Assembly: GCA_002682825.1 (NCBI GenBank)
Contig: NOKP01000001.1
Coordinates: 2,696,387 to 2,760,386, forward strand
DNA length: 64,000 nt
Source of the DNA: Neonectria sp. B-13
Lineage: Eukaryota; Ascomycota; Sordariomycetes; Hypocreales; Nectriaceae
Reading direction: 5' to 3'
The translations under genes were made by a program, and so were the position numbers. Shown in pieces: positions 1 to 11,623 of this stretch. How positions within the stretch are numbered: the first letter of the stretch is position 1; each line of letters starts with the position of its first letter. The notes under the pieces were generated by a model. It was not told the origin of the DNA. It saw only the letters and a program-made list of their open reading frames with translations, and made no database searches.

Positions 1-3000
1 TAGTAATGAAGATGTGTATCTGGGAGGGGATCTTCCAGAATCATGTCAAAATGCGCCGAGCCCCACGCTCCATGAGACAGGAAGGTGGTGGATATGTTCG
101 AATATCGTCGTGGTGCATTTGGCCGGGCTGGAATCCGGGGAGCGTCCCAAGGGCCGGAGGACAGGGGCATTTGCAGTCCTAGTCGCCGTGGCTCTTATCA
201 GCGAGATTGGCTGGCCACACGGCTACGTATCCGGGCCGTTGTCCAATTCCCAGTACCAGGATGCCAAGTCCCGCGGGTCTCTGGCCTCTCTCTGGGCCCT
301 GGTCTAGCGGGCCATTGAGACAGGACCACCCATCAGGGTCCATCCATTGTGCCCCGGCCAAGCCAAGGACGCTCGCTTCCAGGACGGCGTGCCGGGACCT
401 GAGGATGGTACGTACGGCCGGCCTGAAAGGTCCATTTTGGGGGCTGCGGCCCCAGGTTGATTGAGGATGGTCTGGGTGCCGCGCCATCAATGTCACCCAC
501 GCACGGATGAGAAGGATTGAGGCAACTTCAGTCAGACTGAGTTCTCGGGTCGGCGAAACTGCAGGACAGCTGCAGGTCGGGGAAGAAAGAATTTTTTTCC
601 TTGGATAAGAAGATATTTTCTCACATGCGACCCGGCGCCGGGTTGAGATCCTTGAGGCATTAGTCTGGGGCGGAGGGCCAACTGAATCCAGTGCAACGGG
701 TTCTGTTGCTTGCTGTGCTTGCTGCATATGACTGCAGGTTCAGTACTTCGTACTGGCCTGATCGTTGACGGCCCAACCATAGCGGTGGTGGCGATAGGCC
801 GCCCTGGAATGGCTAGAGGTACGCTACACTCCGACGTCCTACGGTTTGGGGTCAGGAGTGGGAACGTGATGACTCGTTGCAGATCGTTAGGTAAGTGCCC
901 GCCGCGTTGCTCGCACGTATCTCTCTGTTGCAATGCACCGGGCTGTGCGCAGCCGGTTCCGCGAAGCCCAAACCCAGCACTAACTAAGCAGCCAACAGCC
1001 AACGGAGCTGACGACATGCTGGTGCTGGGGGTCTGTGCCGCCCTGTGGCCACTGCGCGACGGTGATGTCGATAGCTTCAGAGCACGTTCCATGGAGCTTA
1101 TGCTATACAGGGAAGGCCAAAGGCCCCGCGGAGGAGGATCAGTGGAATAGATAGGGTCGCCTGGACCTCCAGTGTCCAGGTTCCAGTGGTCGGTGATATG
1201 GCGCTTGATGGCGAGCGATGGCGGCAGCTGGCGATTCTGGGGCAATTTCGGCGCGAGTGGTCTGGTGGCGATGGGCCATCGTGGTCAGAGCTGAAAGGTG
1301 GATGGATACTTGGGCAGGTTGGTTAGGTGGGATGGAAGGATGGATGGACGCCATGCTTGGAGTACTTCGTCCGGATGGATGGATCAATGGAGAAAGAGGT
1401 TGACAAAGTGGAATCACAAAGGAAGGACTGGCCAGCAGCGTTCAGCATTCGTGTGATCGTACATATCGTGGTACTTAGCATGTGTGATATTGAGGTGGGA
1501 ATGAATGCATGCGCTTGGGGGCGTGTGGTTGCGTGCCTTCCTTCCTGCTGACCACAGTACGTGTAGTATACGACCAGACGGGTGGCAGGGCAGAAGGAAG
1601 TGACAGAAGTGACTCCGGGTGCAGGACGAAACGATAGAAGGAACGATGGCGCCTCCTTCACCAGCACTGGCTCTTCCATCAAGTTGTGGTGGCTCTTCCC
1701 TTCGTACCTGCCTGCTCCAGTGTGCTAGTGTGATAATGCGTTCGTGCCTGCTTTTCTGCACAAGACCGACCGGGTTGGTTCCACGGCGGTGTGGTGTGGC
1801 CACAACTGGGCGCCGTTCCTGTTCCTGCATAATGGCGGCGTCGCAGCCTGCACGTTGGAACTGCGCTCTGCACTCTGCACTCTGCAGCAGGACGCCGCTA
1901 TGCAAGGTACCAGAGCAGTGCCACCGCCGACCAGATATGCAGGCGACCAGTCCCAGATACGACACCAGGACCGTCACCGACAGCGGCCAGGCGGCCAGGT
2001 TGCTAGTAGACCCTTCTAGACTCGGTACCCGCCACTTGGATTGACAGTATCCCGCCTTCGAGGAGCACTTGCCCAATGTAGCCAGACGAGCAACGATGCT
2101 TCGCAGGCAGCGAAGACAAGAAAAGAACCGCATGATTTGAGGGCCACTTCTTCGGCGTCCACGAACCCCCATGACCTGGATGGATGCCCTGCAACATAGA
2201 CCTCATCGCTGTTAAAGTGGCTCGGGGACGCTGGCGATGACTGCCCCTAGCGGCGACGATCGACAGCCGGCAGATGGCATGAGTCCCCTGGTCCTGGAAG
2301 CCCTCGAGGTGCAGACGCGGGAGGGTTCTGAGAGTACTGGGGGCTCGCTCTGAGGGGAGTTCCCAAGGCTCTGAGGCCTCAAGCCCTGAGAACTCAGGCA
2401 AAGCGAGGGTGTTATGCAGCTTCCTGAGTCAAGCCCCTGTATGTACGAAGTACCAGAGGCATCAGCATCACCGCCATTATGCAGGCGCACGCACACTCAA
2501 CGCCCTTGACGCATCAAGGTGGTGCAGGGGACAATGGCTGCAATAGCGAAATGAGCATCCCGTTTTGTGCGGTGTTTGTGCGCGATTGATGCCTATCCGC
2601 GGCCATTGCCCCGCGCGCTATGAACGGAACCCGCACTGTTCCTGGCTAATGCAACGTTGAGCACAGCACCACCCAGACTTTTATGCAAAGCTAGGGTTTC
2701 AGGTTCGGGATGGACCTAGCGCTGGCCAATGGGGGATAACCCGTGAGCTTAGCCTGCAATGTTGAGCGGCCACAATTCGGTCCACCCGTTCACAATCGGC
2801 GTACGCTCGCTTGAGTGTTGAGACTATCTTCTCCCCCACCTCGGTTTCGTTTGGCCTAGACGTAACCCGCACCGGACAGACTCCGTACAGTAGTCGACTC
2901 CAGAAGGGAAGGTGACGAGATATGATGATGGACCGGACTTACGCCAGACCGCACCAGCAGAGTTCGGACGAAGCCTCGAGCCGAAGTCATGAAGCAGAAA

Positions 3001-4830
3001 GACAACGAGAACACACCGGAGATCATGTCATTGAGCCCGTGTAGCGGCCAGTGCCCGTCTGGTCCACTCACATGCTCCATGACAAGGAATTCCCACAGAC
3101 TGGCAAAGATGTTTCACCTGCACATGCGAAAGCGATTGGCCCCGCCCGAAGACTTGGGGGCGGCTTCTGGAATCCAGGAACGTTGACGTCTCGAGGCCGA
3201 CAGCGCGGCCATATTCCGGGGCGGACTGTTGCAGTGTCGTAGTTGCAGGGACGACGTCGGTTCATAGAAAGAAGTTGTCCCGATCGGGATCCTGGCCGGT
3301 CGGTGCTACTACCATGCTGAGCCAACCGACCCAGACACTTGGGAATTGCCATCCGGCTTCCAATACCCTTCTTGAACACCGGTTGCAAAGGTCGACATGT
3401 CGTTAATGGTGAGCGGGGCGGGCTCAAATCTATGCTCTGCTAGTCACCACCCAGTCATTCGGAACGGGGGCCGCCATATCATTGGGTCGAGGTGCTTCTG
3501 TTACTCTTGAGAAACTCATGAGCCCCGGCCGCCGGTTAGACGTTGCCCTCACAGGTTCAAGTGAGGCGCCCCAGGCTCTCTTACGACATGACACCACCAT
3601 GGGCAGAAGGAGGAGCGGGAGCAGGCGAAGCCACAAACGGGCGATAAGAGGCACGGTTTTATTTTGTTGGTGTTTGTTAGAGTTTAGACCGGTAGCGGCT
3701 TCAAGGAAGACCCAGGCAGAAATCTGGCTGACACGAGGGCGAAGGCGGCGGCCGGATTGGAAGCTGGCAGTGCGTCCGGGACCATCGGTTTTAGTGCAGA
3801 TCTCGATCTGGTTCGTTCTCTGCGGCTGGCCTACGGGATCTGACTCGGTGGCCGCGTTAGGAGAGAAAATGCGCACGCAGTTGACGAGACCTGGCGACCT
3901 AGAAACCTAGAGATCTAGAGGGCTGGGGTGCGGCTGGGAGGCCGTCGCTGGTTAGTCGGTGGGTTCGGGGAATCATCACGGCGAGCCGTAGGCTGGGGCC
4001 CAGGTCGAGCCCAGTACGAGAGGCGTCATCGCCGTGGTTGTCGTCGATGCCGCCGTCGCCGCCGCCGTAAGAATAGGCACAGCTGCCGGCGGCCGGCCGT
4101 CAATGGATGGATGGAGGCATGGTGCATAATGCATCGGTCTCGTGCGAGCTGAGCTGAGTAGGTTAGCTATAGTTACCAGAACCCAGAGATGCATTGCAGC
4201 CCTGAAGCGGCGGCGGGGCAACTTTGCAAGGCCAATGGGCCAGGCACCCGAAGGCTCGAAGAGGCATTGGAGCAGATGACAAGCGCGCCCGAACGCCCAG
4301 ACCAGGCGGGAAAAAGCAACGGGCCAAGGCGAGCAGCCGGACAGCGCCTCCCCGATGACCCAAACGGGGTTTTCAAGAATCACAATTGGCCGGGATCGGG
4401 GCCGGAGCGTCGCTGGATGCATGACGGGCTTGGGTTGTGCGAGGTGCGAGGTGCGAAGTCCAAAGTCCTTCGGCGGGCTGCTCGTTGCTGTGACTGGTTG
4501 GACCTCTGAGTCGTCATACTTTTTGTGTGTTTCGTATTCACGCGCACAACCTTGGTCAAGCAAGTCGCCCTCCATCCATCTAAGCCCCCAAGCCTCCAGC
4601 TCCAGTGGAGTGGACGGCGCTGGAGTGCGTAACGGTGCGTACCTGACGCCGCTCAGCGGGACGCGGCCAGTCGGCGACGCCTACGCACTTACGCACTTAC
4701 TCTGCTGGATTCCATCTTGGCCGCTCACCTCATCCACGCCGCACTCTCTCCCTCTCTCTCATTGTCATCGTCATCCGCTACCCACCGCCCGCTATCCACA
4801 ATCCATAACCCCCACACGAGTTAAGATATA

Positions 4831-4864
4831 GTGCCATTGCCATAGTGCCATAGTGCCATAGTGC
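4831..4864. repeat. Short tandem repeat, unit about GTGCCATA
   Basis: Four imperfect head-to-tail copies of GTGCCATA lie just before a TAGGTAGGTGCCTAAGG tract. It is a small microsatellite-like array with no visible coding role. Confidence 0.7.
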
Positions 4865-6654
4865 ATCCAGGTACCATTATCGGTTGCCTAAGTAGGTAGG
4901 TGCCTAAGGCCTCCGTCCCGCTGCACACCAACCATTGCGCGCGACGGACGTCAGAGCTCACCGGGCTTGCCGCATAAAATTAATCCTAGCGGAGTCCTCG
5001 TTTTTATCCCAATCTACCAGCGCTGCATCTGGGAAGGAGGGTGCAGTGGCATGACATGACCGCTCGTATCCTGGCGCTGCCAGTGCCACTTTCCGTGACC
5101 GCAGTGCGAGTCCTGTGGGTGGACTCGTAAACATGTGGAAATCGTTGCGCGTAACAGCGTAACCAGCGTCAGAGATGGCATTGACGGCATCCACCCCCGG
5201 GTTGGATCGTCCTCGGAGGCGAGTGATCAACCGAACCAGCCAAGCAGGAAAGAAAGCAATCAAAATCAATAACAAGTTTCTGCCAGGCGCAGCACATGAA
5301 CGAAGCCCGGCAACCAGTAGACAGCAGTTAGATCATCAACTGCCGGAGCTTGTTCCCACCTGCTTCGTCCATGCCCGAATGCATACAGAACCAACCAGAG
5401 AACCAGCGAGACCACCACCAGCGGGCTCCCTCCCCTACCGCGAGTCGGTGACGTCGGGCGGCGTCTGGCAAGCATCCAATCCAACAGAAGATTGCGCCTG
5501 AGTGATCGGCGAGAGCAGCGCGACGCCGGCGTTCTGTACCTTGCATTGGACGACTGGCGATGCGTCGGAGCACAGCGCTCGAGGGCGGGCGGATGTGACA
5601 CGACATCAACCCAGCGAATGGCTGTGCACAGGTCGCGCCGACGAGGTGCACAACACTGTCTGGGTGGACAAGTCACAGTTGTGCACGGCCGTGATGGGCG
5701 AGTCGCGGTGATTCGCGGCTGATTCGCAAGTTCGATGCGAGGGCATGATCCTATCAGTGGGCGGGATTATGCAGCCCTTGTGACGCGGTTTGCGTGCCAC
5801 TGGGAACTTGGGAACGAAGTGACGAGTGGGACTGCACAATGGCGCGCCGTGGTTGGGGGCTCGACATAACTCGAGAGCGCGTCTGGCATCTGCGGATCCC
5901 ACTGGCGGGCGCCAGTGAGGACTTGTGATGGGTATGATGGGCGTGATGAATGTGATAGAAGGGGGGGGAAGAGAGACAGGGCGAGCAAAAAAACCAGCGG
6001 TTCGGGGTGGATGGATTGTGCAAGCGTGGTGTGTGGATTGTGCTTTGGTGAACTAAGTGCTTCGTACTGGATTGTGGCCACACTCACTCATACTAGACCA
6101 GACATGCATACGCACGCACCCAAGCACGCACAAGTGCGAGACTTGGGGAGAAAACACCACGGCACAAGGTCTTGCACAACAAGCGAACAAAAACACGAAA
6201 CAAGCGATGGAGGTCTGGAGTCTGAAGTCTGGAGGTCTGGCACTAGGGAACCGGACCCAAGGACCACACTTGGTACCTACACTAATTTGCCCAGCTCGAT
6301 ACTCAGTCGGACATGGGTCGGTGTACAGGACTGGACTGGCTCCGAGAGCAGCACCGCGCTTCATATCGCGGCCCATCCGGGCGTCGAGGGTCCGTCCAGA
6401 ATTAGAAAGGCCTAGTGGCTGCGCCATGATGGGTGGTGCGGACGGACGACACCAGGACACCACCAGGACACCGCCGGGGTCCTCCACTGACCGGACCGTC
6501 CACACGAGCCCAGGGCCTAAGGAAGCCAAGTCAAGCCAGGGCTCAAGCCAAGGGCTAACCTAGCCCAGGCCGCATCTGATGTTTCCCTTGTTCCCTTGCC
6601 CCAGACACGGTTGGGCAGGGGTCTGGGGGACTCTGCCGTCTGGCCCGCCGGGTG

Positions 6655-6735
6655 GGATGTGGATGTGGATGTGGGTGGATGTGGGTAATGGATAATGGAT
6701 CATGGATGGATGTGGATGATGTGGATCTTGGTGGA
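6655..6735. repeat. GGATGTGGATG minisatellite
   Basis: A purine-rich array of GGATGT/GGATGG/GGATAATGG variants runs for about 80 bases. It is strand-asymmetric (G and T on plus) and lies about 950 bases upstream of the Msn2-like start codon. No known regulatory identity. Confidence 0.6.
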
Positions 6736-7543
6736 TTTGCCTCTGGGACTTGGTGTGCTTCGGCTTGCTTGGTGGTGGGCGTGGGCGTGTGGACGTGGGT
6801 GGGAGTGGGAGAGTGGGTTTGGCAGGGCACGCCCACGCCCTCACCCTCAACCCTGGCCCCGTCCGTTCCAGTGAGACAGGACTGGACGTGGAGGCGACTG
6901 GCGACTGGCGACTGAGGGTTTCCATCTGCCTATCCTACCTATCGAGCTCTTTTTGCGTCGACCCCCGTGGGCGTCCGTCTCCAACTCCAACGCCCACGCT
7001 GGACCTCGTCCTCGAAAGTACTTATCAATCCATGGTCCCCGTGCCCTCCATCGCTCGTCTTCTTCTTCACCCTAGGTATGATCGACGACTTACAACTGTG
7101 TTGGATTTGGCGCTGTGTGAATCCTTCTTCTCTTTTATGACCTCTCGGTTCTTCCTTCTTTTGTGACTCGGTTTCTTTGCTGGATATACTCGTCTTCGAG
7201 ATTCCCTCCCACATTCATTACATCCGGACCTCTCGATACTCGTCTTGTCCAGACAAGTTGTCCTGCCCTGTCTTGACCAGCTAGACCCGAACTTCAAGAG
7301 TCCCATGTACACCTACCTCAACAACGCAACCACCCGAGTCAACATATAGACCAAGCTATTGCTCCGTCATAAGCACCGTCGTCCACTCTCTTTTCCCTCC
7401 AGGAACCGAACAAACACCCTCTTTTAGGCCGACTGCCACCCATCACGAAGCAACTGTACAATTACAATACCAAATACCTAATCTTTAAATCAACCACCCA
7501 ACCCAACCTCAAATCACTAACACCCAGCACAATCCCACAAAAG

Positions 7544-7617
7544 GTTGGTACCCATCCGCAACATTCCAAAGCCCAAAGCACTTGAAAGCAATGACTAACT
7601 CGACTCGCCGCTTACAG
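7544..7617 (+). other. Probable 5'-UTR intron of the Msn2-like gene
   Basis: A GTTGGT donor at 7544, a branch-like GACTAACT near 7591-7598 and a CTTACAG acceptor ending at 7617 sit only five bases before the ATG at 7623. The 74-base size matches coding introns in this window. The donor is unusual, but the same hexamer opens two well-supported introns of the oxysterol-binding protein gene at 46214 and 46545. Inferred from sequence only. Confidence 0.5.
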
Positions 7618-7622
7618 CAGAA

Positions 7623-9486
7623 ATGGAACCCAACATGATGCCTCCGGCCATGAGCCAAGCTCCCTTCTACTACTACAGCCCCGAGTCCAAGAACGAGGTG
7701 CGGCAACACGGCCACTTCTCGCCTCAGCAGCCCATGCAGCACCAGCTCATGTATCCCATGGTCCCGACGTTGCCTTCGACGCCTGTCTACTCGCGACCCA
7801 ACTCGGCCAACTCGCAACCACCTACTCTCTACAGCAACGGCCCCGCGGTGATGACGCCTACTGCCTCGCCCCAACCCATCTCCCACCACAAGTCGGCCAT
7901 CATGCTTGAGACTGAGCTGTACGAGAACTCGTACTTCCCTTCAACCCCACCACTGTCCACCTCTGGCAGCAGCATTGGCAGCCCCAACAGCTGCGAGGTG
8001 CTCCAGACCCCGATGAACCCCATGTTCTCGGGCTTAGATGGGTTTGAGGGTCCCAAGGACTGCCTCGAGCCCGTTGAGACCGTCCTTGACTGGTCTAGCT
8101 GCGGATCTCCCCCCATGACACCTGGTAAGTCACCAATTTTATTATCATCAACACTGTTCGTATAAGCCCGCCACTCCGAACTTGGACACCGAAGCATAAG
8201 CTCGCCCGAAAAGGGAACTATGCATTTGTGTGTCTGAGCCTATTTTTGGAGGCGGTGGTGCTTCTACTTACGGTTGTCAGTGGTGCGGCGCAGCTTCAAT
8301 GCAGTGCGTTGTCTTTTGTGGGGATTATCGGACTAACCGCGATTGGACAGTGTACCTTCAATCTCAACTCGGCAAGGTTTCCTCGCTGAGCACCACCGCC
8401 AGCGACCTCTTGTCAACGCCTTCGCTGTCTCCTTCGCCCGCGCCGTATGCGCGATCCGTAAACTCCCCAGACTTGGACGTCGACTTTTGCGACCCGCGGA
8501 ACTTGACTGTGTCGGCCGGCTCTGCCGCTGCCCTCGCCCCCGAGTTCTCTCTGACTTTGCCCCAAGAGGAGATCAAGACTGAGCAGGTCACGGCCACTGT
8601 GGTCCACAACACACAGTCCACCTTCGACTTCAACCCTGCTCTCCCCCACGGCCTGCCCACCTTTGAGGACTTCTCAGACCTCGAGTCGGAGGACGACTTT
8701 GTCAACAGCCTCGTCAACCTCACTGGTGAGCAGAACGCCCTTGACATCGGTCGACCCCGCGCCTGCACTGGCTCGTCCGTCGTCTCTCTTGGCCACGGCA
8801 GCTTCATCGGCGACGAGGACCTGACCTTCGACGACAACGAGGCGTTCCAGTTTCCCGCTCTTCCTAGCCCTCCTACCTCTGAGGACGCCCACCAGGACAA
8901 GCGTGTCAAGACCAACGACAGCTGTTCCGTTGTCCCCATCATGAGCATTGCCGCCTCCAACACCCAGGCGTGCGACGCCCAGGAGTGCTCCAACCATGAC
9001 GACGGAGACTGCTCCGACTCCAACAACTCATCTGGCTCAGAGGGTTCTCCCGCTGCTGCGCCTGCTCCCGCTAACCGCCGTGGCCGCAAGCAGTCCCTGA
9101 CCGAGGACCCCTCTAAGACCTTTGTGTGCGACCTTTGCAACAGACGCTTCCGCCGCCAGGAGCACCTGAAGCGACACTACCGCTCTCTCCACACCCAGGA
9201 GAAGCCCTTCGAGTGCAACGAGTGTGGCAAGAAGTTTTCCCGCAGTGATAACCTGGCACAACACGCACGAACGCACGGCAGTGGCGCCATTGTCATGAAC
9301 CTTATCGACGAGAATGAGGCACACGGTTACGACGGCAGCATGGTACAACAGCCTGTTGGCGACGACTACAGCAACTATGGCAAGGTCCTCTTCCAGATTG
9401 CATCAGAGGTGCCCGGCAGTGCCAGCGAGATGTCCTCAGACGAGGGTAGCGACCAGGACAAGAAGAAGCGCAAGCGCTCCGATTGA
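7623..9486 (+). CDS. msn2: C2H2 zinc-finger stress-response transcription factor, Msn2/Seb1 type
   Basis: Predicted 545 residues from two exons, 7623-8124 and 8351-9486. The 226-base intron starts GTAAGT and ends ACAG, and the split codon joins in frame. Near the C-terminus, residues about 425-476 form two adjacent C2H2 fingers ([10 protein letters not shown]... and [10 protein letters not shown]...) whose recognition helices contain RRQEHLKRH and RSDNLAQH, characteristic of yeast Msn2/Msn4 and filamentous-fungal Seb1/Msn2, which bind the stress element AGGGG. Upstream are a Tyr/Gln/Pro-rich N-terminus, Ser/Pro-rich stretches and acidic segments compatible with activation domains. The tail is basic (KKKRKR), a likely nuclear signal. 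In the family, stress and cAMP/PKA signalling control nuclear entry. The ATG has AAATGG context right after a likely leader intron. Family assignment is strong; direct targets are unknown. Confidence 0.93.
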
Positions 9487-11623
9487 TCGGTGGCTTGTCA
9501 CTCACATCATGACAACACATGGTTGAGAGAGTCAGCCGACTATCTTAACATACGCCCGATACGACGCTGACGACCTTGTTCTTACTACTTCTCTTGGCCT
9601 CCCGCGCGTCATTTCTGCGGGTTTGGCAATAGGGCCTATTCATATTCCTCGGCTATCACATCACCCAGGATAAAGGAGCAAGCAAAAAAAGAGTGCAAGC
9701 GGTTATGAAAATGCATTTACACATTTCGAGTTCTTTGTATCAATACTTCTCAGAGAAGAACCTCCTTGCTACGCCTGAACGACAAAAAGGAGGATGCGTG
9801 TTTTTGATTTATTTGTTCGAAGTTGCATCACGGCCGCCGACAGATTTGTACTAGAGCGGACCGAGCATGGAAGGAGATTTTGGGGTTTCCCGAGGAATCA
9901 CATGGCGTGAAGGGGATTGATTGATTGTTCTCAATTGGAGAAGCAAGTTTTGCATTGATGGGAAGAAGAAGGTGGAGGATGAGGTTGGCAGCGACAACAA
10001 ACCACCGAAATTTGGCGGCTTGCCGTTCTTACACTCGTTGTAATCATCCTTGGCAGCCGGACGCTGGTCCTGACGGCTTGCCTGGACGACGCTACACTTA
10101 GAACCCGTGGGAGGAGGAGGCTCTTGACAGTCTCCTTCCTGGCCACATTCTTGTGTTTACTTTTGCTTCTTTGTCTGTCGTTTCCCCTGTTGCTGGATGG
10201 GAGCTGTCGAGTACAGGTGGTGTGCTGGTCACAATCATGACAGGCACCTCATTCCTCACAACAATCATGTACACATTTAGAAGAGTTTGACACCAGTCAA
10301 TTTTACAGAATGCTGCCACACACTGAATGCTTCCGTCTGCGTCTTTGTCTCCGTCTCCGCGTTTGTGTTCCCTGCTTGTCCTCTGACTCTCCCATTGTTT
10401 CGTGACAAATGTCATGATACCTGCAACCCCCACTGTCGTCGCTTATTCGGCTCATACGCAGTTAGGATGCTCCGTGTGTGGCTCGACGGGGCTCCAGCAC
10501 CTCTGGTGTTTGGAGTACCCCGAGTCATGGCTGCCGTCTTGCCCGTCACGTCAGTGGTTTGATGCCAGCTACCCGGCTCGGGTCAGAGGCGTCAGGCCGG
10601 GGTAAAGCACAAGCTTGCAACGTGGGACGATCCGCCCACGATTCCACGAACGCCTTAGCCTGGTAGTTGCCTCCACAAGGTTCGCCCTGGTCGACGGAGA
10701 ATTCAGTCGGGCCAAGCAAGCCCCAGGGGGATACCACCGGAGTACCGCCAAGCCGGACCTGATAGACTGGTGGCTAGCCGAGAGAGAAACTTCGATAGAA
10801 GCTATCGGTACACAGGTAGTAATTAGTATACTGGTGAACTGGGGAGCCGACCTCTAGAAGGCGGACTGGTTCATTTGCAAAGACTAGTTGGCGGGGCTGA
10901 TATATTACGGGTGATCGCCATCCGGAATCCATCCCCGCCGTATGTAGAACCGGTGCTCTGATGAGCAACGACGGCGGCGGGAGATTGAGATTGCGTCAAG
11001 GATGGGATTGACACTGACACTGACACTGACCATGATACTGGTAGCCTCGAGGGCCCCTGCTCAGAGGTAGGTAGGTCCCCGGCCTTGTCGTTCGGGAGAG
11101 CACGAAGCAGAACTAGGCAAGGTACGAATAAGTTGGCGGTGTTGCTAGGGGTGCTAGCCTGCGACTTGGCTGGCGTTAGGCTGCCCGGGCCCCGGGGAGG
11201 CAGTACCGGTAGGGGTCGTCGTTGAGGGAGTCGTGTGGCTCCACCGACCGTCTGGCACCAACCTAAAACCTCGACTCTGCATCTACTCCGAAGGTGAGGA
11301 GAGGAGCCTACGGAATATTAGTCCAGCCAAGGTCAACGGAGCCATATACCAATCGCGGGTGGTGCCGAGCAAGTGGCAGCCCAGAGACGAGACAGAACCA
11401 GGACGCCTTCCGCTTTCCGCCTTCCGCCTTCAGCCCTCCGCCAGCCGCAGGACGTCGACCGAAACGAGAGTCGGCGCTGCTCGCTCCCTGTCCTGTCCGC
11501 GCTCTCTACGTCCCGTTCTCCATTCCCCGATCCTCGTTCCCGGTTACCAGTTCCCCGTCACCCCCCTCCCCAGCTAGGCGGGAATTTTGACTCGTCCGCC
11601 CCCAGTCCAACGCCCACGGCACC
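9487..11623. other. Intergenic region, msn2 3' flank to DPH6 promoter
   Basis: No convincing coding frame. The first 250 bases look like a 3' UTR. A minus-strand frame at 10098-10433 lacks family resemblance. Around 11010 there is a short GACACT tandem run. The last 200 bases are C-rich (TTCCGCCTTCCGCC repeats near 11405), as in other leaders of this window. Confidence 0.5.

Larger units (their letters stand above)
1..7540. other. Gene-free region and distal promoter of the Msn2-like gene
   Basis: No open frame here shows family resemblance, splice-linked continuation or sustained coding character; the longest frames (up to about 250 codons) are arginine/serine/proline-rich and overlap each other on both strands, as expected for GC-rich non-coding DNA. 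Visible structure is limited to simple repeats (4831-4864, 6655-6735) and copies of TACGAAGTA at 744-752 (as reverse complement) and 2445-2453. From about 6925 the plus strand becomes CT-rich, which fits a promoter and leader for the gene at 7623. An unspliced gene above roughly 300 residues is unlikely; a non-coding RNA or a short gene of many small exons cannot be excluded. Confidence 0.5.

Noticed and set aside
1414..2172. 252-codon minus-strand frame
   Set aside because: Rich in Cys/Arg/His/Ser with no pattern; plus-strand frames of similar quality overlap it.
8364..9140. 258-codon frame antisense to the zinc-finger gene
   Set aside because: Shadow of the codon usage of the real gene on the other strand.
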